Shown: piece after piece, positions 36,016 through 47,079 of the stretch | How the letters are laid out: each line of letters begins with the position of its first letter | Position numbering within the stretch: the stretch's first letter is position 1 | From: Gordius sp. MW1 | Taxonomy: Eukaryota > Nematomorpha > Gordioida > Gordea > Gordiidae | Assembly: GCA_964036665.1 (NCBI GenBank) | Contig: OZ038533.1 | Location: 7,772,413-7,836,412, forward strand | Direction: 5' to 3' | DNA length: 64,000 nucleotides | The notes under the pieces: generated by a model | The model's database searches: none | Told to the model about the DNA's origin: nothing | What the model saw: only the letters and a program-made list of their open reading frames with translations | Translations under genes and position numbers: made by a program

Positions 36016-36760
36016 CCTTCATCGCCATATCTAGATATTCTTCAGTAGTAAGGTCGGCCCCTTCTACAGATATTCTCATACAGTGGTCTAAAGATATCTC
36101 CCCTAGCCTGTTTCTTAATGCAACCATAATTCGGTTCATTGCACTAAAGGACCTTTCAACAGTCGCCGTTGTCAAAGGTATTGTCATTAGTTTGGCACTG
36201 AACCGCTTCAACTCTTCATACCCCAAATTGCATTTTTGAATAAATTTTAAAGGTGTTTCTGATCCAGTTAAAGTAGCCGCAAGAAATTTTAATGATTTTA
36301 TGTACATAAAGATATTCTTCGTCAACGTCGTGAAAATGACGACACATCATTTTTACGTCACATTCTCGGATCTGTTGGAGCCTTTCAAAACTCTGGAAAA
36401 AGGAGCATCCTGAAATAAGCTAACTGCAGATTTATTGAACCTATTATTAATTTCAGATATAACAGTCTTAAACTTTCCCAGAGATTCTTTGCAGGCTTTA
36501 TTTTCACTAATGTCACATTTCAGTGATACTTTTGTCATTAAGGCACAATAATTTATAAAAAAATCATTATTTTCAAGTCCTACTATATCTTCATAAGAGG
36601 ATTCTAAATTAGACGTTACCGACGTTATTAATGACGGAGGGGATTCCACTGGTAGGTCAGTTTTTTGTAGACATTTGCTTAATTGAGATACGGAACCCAA
36701 TATATCAACTAAAAAACAAAGAGTCAATAAGAAGCTGGATTTCCGCATTTCAAGGAGTAT
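36016..36760 (-). pseudogene. hAT transposase C-terminal relic
   Basis: A minus-strand frame with LMTIPLTTATVERSFSAMNR and MVALRNRLGEISLDHCMRIS, the hATC dimerisation block of hAT transposases (ERSFS core). An upstream frame at 36353-36748 (MTKVSLKCDI, INNRFNKSAVSLF) belongs to the RNase-H-like part of the same protein. At least one frame break separates them, and the DDE residues are not all present. The LINE inserted at its 3' end. Confidence 0.75.
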
Positions 36761-36929
36761 GCCTCCTGCTAAGGAGGCTAAATCTGCCCCTCTTTGTGGA
36801 TATGTTCACAGGTCATCATTATAGACCCATAAGCTCTTTTAATGGTTAAAATAATTTATTGAATTTCTATTTTAGCCTATTAATATAATTTATGACTTCA
36901 TGATGGAACTTGAGTTCATGCTTCAATCA

Positions 36930-37008
36930 AAACTCTCCGGGGGGGGGGGGTATTTGAAATTTCTGGGGGGGGGTCCCCCCCGCGCTCCCCCCTGAAAGAA
37001 ACCCTGCA
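36930..37008 (+). repeat. G/C-run repeat with hAT-like end
   Basis: CTCCGGGGGGGGGG, then TATTTGAAATTTC and a second G-run, ending CCTGAAAGAAACCCTG. The CAGGGTTTC-type end is common in hAT elements. A related block lies at about 17985-18030. The left end and target duplication were not resolved. Confidence 0.4.
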
Positions 37009-37890
37009 GCACTTCTTCGTGGCTCCAAGCCTCATTACCTACTAAAGCTTGGCGGCTTAGGCATACGCCCAGCTACTTCAATTTCATTAGCGGCCTTTAT
37101 CTCTTCGTATATCCGCCTAAGGTTTGATCGATCGATTAATCACAACAAGCGAGGATCCATCGTTTGTGCAAGCTCTAGATGTCTGGTGTGCCAACGCCAA
37201 CCCAGGGACCCCCTTCCCCATAATCTCAAGACAAAAGGATTGGGATGCTGGTCTCGTATCGCGCTCCGTTGATTACCTCTTATCGAGTTGCGATGCCCGC
37301 CAGCACTTCAACCTTAATTCTTTGGTTTTTGATGAATCCGGTCACGAATGGCTAGAATCTTATCCTAGTTCACTTTCTGGATTGATGTTGGAGGACCCAA
37401 AGCTAGCATACTCCATCGCCCTCAGACTAGAAATTCCCTATTCAAAGGAATATTCCTGCCGCAACTGCTCCCAGAACATAGACATTTATGCAAGGCACCC
37501 CCTACACTGCCTTTAAAATAAATTTAACATAAGGCACGAAAGGGTGAATAGCCTTATTCAAGCCGCTTTTAAAAAGGTCAATATCCCCTCCGTTTTAGAG
37601 CCGACAGACCCTTCGTTGGAGGGAAGGATGCGACCAGACGGCTCTACCCTTATCCCTTGGCAAAATGGTCTACCCCTTGAATGGGATTTCACCTGCATAG
37701 ACAATTTTGCCCCTCTAACCTGAACTATAACTCTCTGACCCTCGCCGAACACACAAAACGGTAATACCAGGCCCTCCTACCCTCTAATATCTTTACCCTT
37801 ATCGTTGCCTCGTGTTTTCTGGGACTTTTGGTCCGGCCGCCATAAAGCTTTTCAAAGAAATCAGCCGTCGCTGCCCGCCCTCTAAATATT
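37005..37890 (+). pseudogene. LINE fragment, C-terminal region
   Basis: A truncated plus-strand fragment. The frames show LLKLGGLGIRPATSISLAAF, then SGHEWLESYPSSLSG and AYSIALRLEIPY, a CRNCSQN...HPLHC metal-binding pattern, VNSLIQAAFKKVNIPSVLEP and MRPDGSTLIPW. These are the C-terminal blocks that follow the reverse transcriptase in one group of non-LTR elements. Two or more frame breaks are present and the RT core is missing. A second relic of the same kind lies on the minus strand at about 38590-39430. Confidence 0.65.
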
Positions 37891-38589
37891 CCACAAATTT
37901 TTTACTTAAATAAAAAATTGGTATTTTTATAGCAAAGTACAATTTTAAATCCCTGGCCGACAGCTGGTAACTTTTAATAGATGGCACGCGCGACGCTTTT
38001 TTAATTATAATTTTTTATTTTATTTTATACCCGCTCTTATATTTTTCGAATTTTAACACTTCTTTTTTTAATGTTCTTACGTTCAAATAAACAATATATA
38101 TATGCAAAAAAACAAACAAAAAATAATAATAGGGTTGTTCAAGCTATGTCAACACGATGATTTTGCGCAAAAGCTGCAATATTGCAAAGTGCCTACGTCT
38201 TGCACATGGAATTCGCGCAGCATGCGATAGGCCGACTACACTCTATTATCCCCCAATCAAGATGAGTGTTTATTTCTTTGCATGACTCCCTGACCCAACG
38301 TGTTGCAAGCAGTTAAAAGTGGACAACGGCGCTGCAGATTCCACTTTACGCAGTGCGTGTCAAGCCATGCATTTATTAGAGCATAATAATCAATGGTTCG
38401 TGTTTTCTCCTGCTCTCCATGTCTTACCAATTTATGTAATAAATATAAAACAGACATGACAGAAGATATCATTTATCGGAATAGTCTTGCACATCCTAAT
38501 ATTAACATGAATCAATTGCTAAAACACTACAACGAAACATTAATTATTCTTGAAGATATATGCTTATAAATTGAAACAAAGTTTTGACT
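37891..38589. other. Unassigned AT-rich sequence
   Basis: No gene supported. A minus-strand frame at 38257-38472 has no recognisable domain. Confidence 0.5.
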
Positions 38590-39430
38590 CAGTCGGGTAT
38601 GCCTGCACCAAATGGATCTGCTGCTGATATTTGATGTAGACTTACATCGTGAACAAAATTACAACTAGCAAAACATTCCGCTATGGCTAATGAATTATAT
38701 TTACAGATAGTATGCCGAATTTCTGTCTTATAAAAAACAATTTGCGATTATCATGGGATAGTAAAGAGATTTGTTTGTTTATTTTCTTAATAATTTGTAA
38801 GGCTTGGGGGCCAAAGGTAGTTAGGGTGGTTGTCGCAATGGGACAAAAAATCATATTCTTGTTAATTTCAGAGTAATTTAATATTTCTGAGACTCGGGTG
38901 AAGACAGGGGATCTTTGTTGTGATAAGGTGGGACAAATACGTTAGGCATAGTCCCATGTTAAAATGAGTCCTTTTTACCAAGCGCCTATAGTTTGGCCAT
39001 CGGGTTATTTGCTCTCTTCACAGAGGTCTGTCTGTTCAAATATAGAGGGGATGTTAGCTTTGGTAAAATAGTTATGCATGAGTTTGTTAACCGCGGTATG
39101 TCAAAGATACCGGGCTTTGTTGCGATTACAGTGTAGGCCATGATGGCCATTCGATTTTAGGGAATTATTGCAAAGTGAAATTTGTTCAGCAACTATATTT
39201 CATCTTAATCTTAGGCCTACGGCGATGGGGATATCATTGTTCGATAAGAATAGAACGAGGTTAAGACTTGAAAAAGCTTCAGGTCATTCGTGACGTGAGC
39301 ATGGAGCCAAACTCATTAGCACTGGAAGTTTTGCCAATGCGTCATTAATAAGAGACTTTAAGAGGCAGTCGGACAGGGGGCCATTCCAACACTTTTGAGT
39401 GTTTACTTTAGGGATTTGAGTAGATTGAAA
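38590..39430 (-). pseudogene. LINE fragment, C-terminal region, minus strand
   Basis: Minus-strand translation gives interrupted blocks: NGHHGLHCNRNKARYL, NKLMHNYFTKANIPSIFEQ, PDGQTI, LTWDYA and TTTLTTFGPQALQIIKK. These match in order the C-terminal blocks of the fragment at 37005-37890 (IPS.LEP, RPDG.TL, L.WDFTC). Strongly decayed with many breaks. Confidence 0.6.
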
Positions 39431-41389
39431 AATACTTCATTAAACCAAATTTGAAGGTGCTTTTCTACTATCTCTTCATTTTATTACTAGATTTTAGGTT
39501 ATGACAATACACTACTCTATACACGCTGTGTTAATATATTTTTCTACATTGTCAAACATTATCATTGACTTTAGTATATTAGTGGTTTATAAACACTTTT
39601 GTTACCCAATTATGCATATTATCGCTAAACATCGCTACCTAATAAGTATTTAAAAATTTTATAAATCTATTTAATTAATAATAAAAATGCCTTTTCCTAT
39701 TAAGTTAAAATTTATTTGCATAATATAAAAAGATATATTTTTTCACATCATAAACTTTCTTTAAGCTTATCCAAATTTTTTCATATATTTCCTATTGATA
39801 GGTACCAATTATGAAGCCAAAGAACTAATCCAAAGCAACGCTTGCCCGGGCACAGCTAGTTCTATTAAAAAATATAATTGCGCTGTCACGCAAACACATA
39901 GTTTGAAAATTAATGTTAAAGTATATTGAGATTTCATAAAGTTACTGTCAAGTAAGGCTGTACAATATCTGTTCTATAGTTTATCAATTAGCCCAACAAT
40001 TTTAGCGGCTCCATATGACAAGTTCAAAGTTCTATACTTAGCTCATAGTTCTTTGTATATGCAGAGAGAACGGAAAACATAATGTTTGTATCTAGCAACA
40101 ACTATCATTACACGCTATAAAATCCAAAAATAAAATTATTTATGGCCCTAACTCTGCCTCGAGATTGTTTTTGAATAGAAGATTGCAAATATAGTGTTTA
40201 GTATATTTTAAACAATTTTAAATTATTGTAATATAATTTTTTTATTCATCGCAAAATTTCTTAATTTAAATTCTACCTTAAATGTTATAACCATTGCCTA
40301 GGTAGAAGGCCTTAAGCGTAGCCAGGATTGCCTAATGGGGAGGGGTTGGTACTATTAAACGAAAATTTATTAAGCTGATATACAGTAGTGACGGAGGTAG
40401 GACTGGGGGGGGAGGTAAATTTTGTGTCAAAGAATTTCGATTAAACAAAACTTATTAAAATTATATAAATTCAATTTTTACGATGGGTTTTTGGTCAAAA
40501 ATGAGTTAATAATATCTTTAGAAACGCAAATTGCAACGAGCTCTTTCCAATTTTTCTGTTTGCGCTAATATGGGCCATTGTTTAGACTTAACACTTGCAT
40601 TGGTCTTTTAGGCTTAAATTTCCCACAAGAACCAATAACTGTCCCGCCCTCCCCGCTGCTAAAATTTGGCTTGTATCAGCATCTTCCTCGTTTAATCTAG
40701 AGGTTGAGATAGTTTTTTAGAGAAATAATTGAGAATTAAATTTCTTCTTATTAGAAAACACGCACTCACGACATAAATTTTTTGTATAGATAATGTTATA
40801 ATTAGGAGATTTCATCTAAAATTAAATATCAAATTAATTAAGATAACATCTTATTTCTATATGCGCAACACACACAAGACTCCTATCAATATTTTTTCTT
40901 TTAATTTGAAAAAAAATTCATTTTTTTTGTCTCCCCGCTTTTCCCTACGCTACTGTGGAAGGCTATGTTGCACAATTAAGATTTTAGTAAATAAAAAATA
41001 TTTTATCCTGTAAGTTTTAAATTACTATTATAATGTAGTGCTACAAATTGTAGGCATTTTTTATCTAAACTGTTGTATTATTTTTTACTGCTTTCATTTT
41101 TTAAATTAAACGTCAGTGTGTCAGAAACTTCATTTATCTGATCATTGTTTATGAAATTTTTGAGACGAAATTAATTTCCTGGTAAAATAAACATTTAGAT
41201 TAAGAATTTTCTTAAGTTTAGCACATTTATTAGATAATCCTATAATGTACAAAGACAATACAAATTATCATAATAATAAAACGTCTGCTCGCTAATTTTA
41301 ATTCACAACATTTATCATACCATTTTATATCACTTTCTACTTCTATTTTCCAACTTTATAGAAAAGCTTATAAATAAAAAAATTAATAC
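39431..41389. other. AT-rich sequence, no gene seen
   Basis: Contains AACGCTTGCCCGGGCACAGC at about 39837, a repeat-end-like motif. A lone AGCGTAGCCAGG at about 40316 resembles the end of the MITE at 51887. G-run stretches lie near 40410. No exon or transposase recognised. Confidence 0.5.
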
Positions 41390-44110
41390 AAATGAATAAA
41401 TTAACACTAATACCGTCGCTCAACGTTTTTAATATAACCAAACTGTTCCTCCGTACCTTTCGAATGAACTGGAAAATGCGAATTATGTTTGCTTGCCTTA
41501 ATGATCATTTACAGACACTCACAACCTTTGCCCCCCACCACACATTCATATTTCTTGCGTTCAACAGACCAAATCCCAATCGAAAAATATCCGCGTCAAT
41601 GGATAGCAATTTTATGCTTCCGAGCGAGGACGTGAATCCGCAACTGGGGTCGGCTTTTTCACCAGGAAAAACCTCACAATACATAGCAAAAATTAGGCGA
41701 ACAATAGAATCATAATTACATGCACACATATAACGACCGCATCCTTGGCATTTTCAGTCTATGCCTCCACCTCATCAAAAATTCTTAACTCTGCGGAGGC
41801 TTTCTTCCTTAGCATCCAACACGAGATGAAACTTAAATTTAAAAGTATAAAAAGAATTCTAGTAGGGACAAAGACAAATTTTCTTGCATACCAACTCTAT
41901 ATGACAGACCAATAGAAATGATAAAATTCTTAAGAGATGTTGCTTCAAACACAAATTAATGGTATCCTCAACCTTCACCATTTTTCCCCCAGATAGCTTA
42001 ATCACCTGCAAAAAACGAGAAACATCGGGACATATTGATCATATTTTATGGCAATTAAGACAACGCAGAATAATTAAAAACTTTCGCACTATCTAACCAA
42101 ACATAAAGACGGATCACTTCGTCATTGCTGCGGATCTCATAATTCCAGCTCTACTCGTCTAAAAAAATCTAAGACCACCCAACAAGTTCACGGATAATAA
42201 AAGACATCTCTCAGCTGGTAACCCCACATCAAACAGACTCTAAAACAGAATGGTAATTTAGAAACACTATCGATCTATGATCACAACACCCTATAAATAT
42301 AGTTCTTTACCTCGATCCACGAGAAACAACTGCACGTTACTAAATGTTTTTCGAAGAAACAATCACATTGCTGAGATCCCTCATAATTTATTTAAAAAGA
42401 CTCTGAAGGGTAAAACTCTGGATGAACGTCTACAAAAAAATGATAAACACTAGCATCAAAAAAGACAAAAAAATAATCTCTAACAAACTAAACGCTGAAC
42501 AAGCAGCTAGCTCTAACGACATCCACTCTCTACACAAAATCCTTAAAACACTATTTAATACAAAATAATCGCAACTCCCACGACTTTTTAACTCAAACAA
42601 AAACATGGGAATAGCATTTCCGCTCTATTCTAACCATTCCAACCACAATTCCCTTATCTGACATATATTTAGATTTTATTAATAACTTAAAATGTCCTCC
42701 TACCTCTTGTACTAGTGTAGAAGTTGAACCATCGTCCATAAGTGAAATAAAGACTGCACTCAAATTCCTCAAACTTCATAAAGCCCCTGACGCAAATAAA
42801 ATTACCAATGAAGCTCTCAAGGCTGACGTTACTTTAAAACTCTTACACCTATCTCCACTAAAATCTAAATCTAAGAGACCATCCATACCTCAAGCATGGT
42901 CAACAGGCCTGCTTGGCAAAATATACAAGAAATGGGTTCCTTCTATCCCTGACAATTAAGGAATCACAATTGTAAATAATCTATCTAAAATTTTCATCAA
43001 GATTATATATAGACGGATCTACCCCTATATCGACAATAACTTACGAATCAATCACGCGGTTTTCGCAAATCCTAGACAACAATTGAACATATTCTAACCC
43101 TCAAGAACATCATAGACATTTCTAAGGGGAACATCTAATCCTGACTTTTGCTGGCATCCATAAAGCCTCGAATCGCTATCTCGCCTATCTATATGGGACT
43201 GCTACAGTCTCCTAAGAACCCCCCAAAAAATTATCAGGCTTATCTTCTTCCACTATAAAAATATGGAAGTGGTTGTCAAACATCTGCACCACTCTCCAAT
43301 CCTATTCAAGTCAATTCAGGATTTATTAATCACTGCCATGGATCTTATAATAAAGAGATCGACACTACATTTGACGGTATCTACATGGGCGGCCAAACAA
43401 ACTCTTCCCTTCTATTCGCAAGCGATCTATGCATAATTTCGGACTCAATCTAAAGAATGCAGAACTTCATTGACAGATTTATCATTGAGACCCATAAAGC
43501 AGGACTAATTATCAACCCAAGCCGGTTCAATATCCTCTCATTCGACGTACCTGGTCCGTTCTCATAGATAATAAAGTCCCCATTTCAGATTCGGTAAACT
43601 ATTTAGGAGTCATTCTCTCCTCTGATACATACTCCAGTCTACACGTCTCTAATAAATTGAATAAAGCTCTGAAAAAATTATACTCATGCTACTCTATATG
43701 GAAGTCAAATGAGATGGTTCTAACAAGCAACCTCCGTCTGTTCAAAACCACCATTTTACCTATTTTACTTTATAGATGTGAAACATGGTCACTCAAAGGC
43801 TTAACCCTTAAAACTGCCCAAACAAAACTCAATAAAATAAGGAGGATATTTTCTACCTAGATGTAATCAGCAGGGTCCATTTTTAACCCCTTATAATCCC
43901 TCCCATCAAAAACATAATCATCTAGCGGTTTGCACATTAGTCTAAACGCGGTGGATGTAACATTTGTTTGAGGTCGATAATATAAAGATTCACTTAATTA
44001 CGAAACCTTAAATGCAGAATATCTTTTGAATGGAAAGCCTTTTCAAACGTAAGCCACACTTCTTTCCAATCTAGCTCCACATATCCTCCTATCAATTTGC
44101 CAAATAGAAT
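41390..44110 (+). mobile_element. Decayed second copy of the 32447-type LINE
   Basis: The plus-strand sequence follows the LINE at 32447-35354 throughout. Shared blocks include KLHKAPDANKIT at about 42770, and at 43657-43860 the frame KALKKLYSCYSIWKSNE with LRLFKTTILPILLYRCETWS. Many frameshifts and stops interrupt it, so it is much older than the first copy. The 3' end lies near 44110, where an LTR relic begins. Confidence 0.75.
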
Positions 44111-44121
44111 ACCATTATATA

Positions 44122-44480
44122 TGTAATGATTTAGTTTAATTTGTAATTTGTTTTATTTCTAATTTACATGCTAATTTATTAACAGCTACATAAAAGACGT
44201 GATATATCTCCACAAGGAATACATATGTACATAATAATTAAATATCGTTAACAATAACGAAGTTATGATAAATCATATCACTACATTTCTCCCTTCATTA
44301 AAAGTCAAGCTCTTCGTAGAGGTGCTTCCGAATTCTAGTAGAGGTTCTCGTCATCGTTGTTTCGGGCAATGTATTTAAATTGTTTTCATTATAGATATCT
44401 CTACTAGGTTCCTTATACGGTATAGCTCCTGACCAAACTCTCGGGCTTAACTGATCGGCTTGTTTCTTTTAAAACCCTTT
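44122..44480 (-). mobile_element. LTR retrotransposon relic: LTR plus end of pol
   Basis: On the minus strand a short coding tail (RDIYNENNLNTLPETT, RTSTRIRKHLYEEL) ends just before a purine tract AATGAAGGGAGAAA. This is followed by a probable LTR of 164 bp, from TGTAGTGAT at 44285 to TCATTACA at 44122. The arrangement is that of the right end of an LTR retrotransposon. The rest of the element is missing. A broken fossil. Confidence 0.5.
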
Positions 44481-44809
44481 CTTCGTACCAACATTGTAAG
44501 AATAATCTCAGTAAAATTTTTTGAATTTATTCAACTTTTTATTATAATTATGATATAGAAACAAAAATATACACTAGTAGCTTGATGATAAAATTTTTTT
44601 ATTTTTTCGAAGAAAAATCTGGTGAAACTAAAAACTATTATGTTAAAAAGTTTGCATGAGATGTATGATGAAATAATCAGTTTTTTATCTAGCAAAGATT
44701 TAATGGAAAAACTGGAAGGCATTTCCAAAAACATATCTTGCTAATTAATATGCTTTCACATCATGAAAAGGCAGCATCGAGTTAGAAGCGAATAAGACAC
44801 CAACACTCT

Positions 44810-45430
44810 ATAAGGTATTACCCTTTATACGTCATAAAAAAGCCTGCCAGATTTGTTTCTATCTTCTACGTAATGATGATTTTGTTGACTTAGAGATCTA
44901 TAAATTGAAATCAATAGCCAAAACTATGCTAATTTCAAAGTTAATATCGATATTTACCCTTTCATGTTCCTAGATTTCGCAGTTAAAAATGCTACCCGAA
45001 GATGATAGAAGCCTCTAAAAAACTACGGTACCAAAATTATTAATCCAGATCCTGCTTTTCTTGCATAAGTCGTCCACCATTGAGCAATTCAGCTCAGGTG
45101 TGCAACACTAAGCTATTATCTATTGGTGAGACAGATTATCTCCTTTAGGGAGGCAACAATTTTGATACTTATCACAAATTAAATCTACAACCTGAAGATG
45201 CTTAGCTAGATGTAATTTTGTGGTGGAAAAAACACTAACTTATGCTACCAACCAACAAAATTAGCCATTCAATTTTGTCAATTCCAACAGTGCTACGAGT
45301 GAACGCACATTAGGTAAGGCAAGTCGCCTTATAGAACAGATAATAAAGAAATTATTGCCTGATAGAATAGATAGTCTTTTATTTTTAAGGATAATTTTGA
45401 TTAAAACCGATTTTATATGCTGGAGCTAAA
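44810..45430 (+). pseudogene. hAT transposase relic (ZBED-like)
   Basis: The plus-strand sequence near 45290-45420 reads SATSERTLGKASRLIEQ and LPDRIDSLLFLR, the hATC block (SERxxS, R..L.P..VDSLLFL). WWKKH lies upstream at about 45220. Several frame breaks occur. No ends identified. Confidence 0.6.
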
Positions 45431-45499
45431 TTATTTTCTGAACAATTTAAAATGGTTTCTATACAAATAAATAATTTTGAAACAACGTAGACTTGCTAT

Positions 45500-45620
45500 A
45501 GTCGTGCGGGACTGATGCGGCGCAATTTTTGTTTTTTTTGCGTGCTAGGTGCAAAAAATAATATTTGCGCGGGCATCGGCCGGGCCTGAACCTAAGTTTC
45601 GGCCCATGCAGACCTCTAAC
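45500..45620. repeat. GC-rich hAT-like terminus
   Basis: GCGGGCATCGGCCGGGCCTG followed by TTTCGGCCCATGCAGACCTCTA ends like a hAT terminal repeat (TAGAGGTCTGC on the other strand) with GC-rich subterminal motifs, as in the MITE at 16769. The partner end was not found. Confidence 0.4.
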
Positions 45621-45904
45621 CATAATCATATTTAGTAAGTTTTGTTGTGTATTTTTATTTTGTGTGATTAACATTTAAGATGTTAAATTTAAATAAACTT
45701 TTAAATGGTATACATTTAGTAATGAATCATTTACACTCAATTATAGTGAAGCAAATCTATGGGTGGCCCTTAGGGCAGGTATATTACAGAATTAAAATGA
45801 GTTCCGATGAAGTAGTAAACATTACGAGATCTTTTCAAATTATGCAGCAATTACATCTTAATGATGTGACTAATCGGTGGGTACTAATGAGAAATATTAT
45901 ATAA

Positions 45905-46040
45905 TTTTGGATTTAATAGCTAAAACATTTATAAGCACCTCAACGACTTCTGTGTCTGCCGAACGATGCTTTTTGAAAGCATTTGTGATTAGAGATAACC
46001 GTAATATACCAAAGGATAAGTCTGCTAGGAATTTGTTATG
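45905..46040 (+). pseudogene. Second hAT transposase relic
   Basis: The frame LDLIAKTFISTSTTSVSAER then CFLKAFVIRDN matches the hATC dimerisation block (SAERxFSKLxxIKdN) of a different hAT group from the relic just upstream. Only this end is seen. Confidence 0.55.
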
Positions 46041-47079
46041 ATGATACTCACGGTGCTCTTTGAAATTTTCAAACCATAAAATGCATTGGTTTTGGCATTT
46101 GCATTATTTTGCACATTATAAATGTGACAGATGATTCTAATCCAATTTCCTGAAAATGTGCCTGTGGCATCCATCACCCATCAATGATTTTTATATACGA
46201 ATGCATCACGCATCAAATCAGGCATCAATGATTTTTATATACGCATGCGCTTCCCCATCCTTTTCTTCCCGATACTTATGAATACATTATATTTTTCCAA
46301 ACATGATGATTTAATTAAAAATGTAGATCTTAAAAAATCAATTCGCTGACCTTTTCGCCTTATTATTATCGCGGACGTTTTCGCGGTTTTATTATTCTCA
46401 GTCAGATAAAGTTATGATAATTCCACCATTTAAAGCAAGACAAATTTCAATAAATATTCTTTGATAAAGGAATCGACCATAATACCAATCCTAAGCCCTC
46501 CAAAAAATGTCATCGGATTGATCAGGTTTCCCTCCATCCTGAACGGATTCAACAGTGCCAATTTCGCAATACATTAAATGTATAAGCATAAGCTTTAATA
46601 GTAATATTATTTTGTGCAGTGGCGTATTGCGCTTTAACTATAATATTGGTAAATCCCAGAAGCTTTAATTTTCAAATATGTTTGAGGTTTAACAAAACGA
46701 AGTAATTTTTTTAAAATAAAAATTAACCCTGCTTAGAGTTTCTATTTATTTGAGATAAATAGTTTTAGGAAACGGCGGGTCGCTTTATGGTAGTCACAAA
46801 AACCCGTTTAAAAGTTATGATTTTTTACATGATTATTATTCAACATTTTTAACACATAATTAAATGATTGTTTTTAAGGACAAAAATTTTCATCAAAATG
46901 CAGGAAAATAAATAATTATTTTAGAAAGTGTGAGGGGTATGGCGGTGCCTTGAAACGAATTAGTGGGCCTGGCTCAGGTTTCTTATTTAATTTTAACTGG
47001 CTCGACCTCATCCCGTGTTTTTAGCTATTTCTAAAAGGCCCGTGCTTATCTTTAATTCAAATTATGGCCCTGGTTGGCA
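46041..47079. other. Unassigned sequence
   Basis: No gene found. ATCAATGATTTTTATATACG occurs twice, near 46180 and 46228, and resembles a block near 8715. ATCGGATTGATCAGGTTTCC at 46511-46560 looks like a repeat end but was not assigned. Confidence 0.45.

Noticed and set aside
35924-36325. A hAT protein ending in repeated MYVC
   Set aside because: The repeated residues come from the (CATA)n tail of the adjacent LINE, not from the transposase.
38257-38472. Minus-strand 71-codon frame as a host gene
   Set aside because: No domain or splice-bounded context; it lies between LINE relics.
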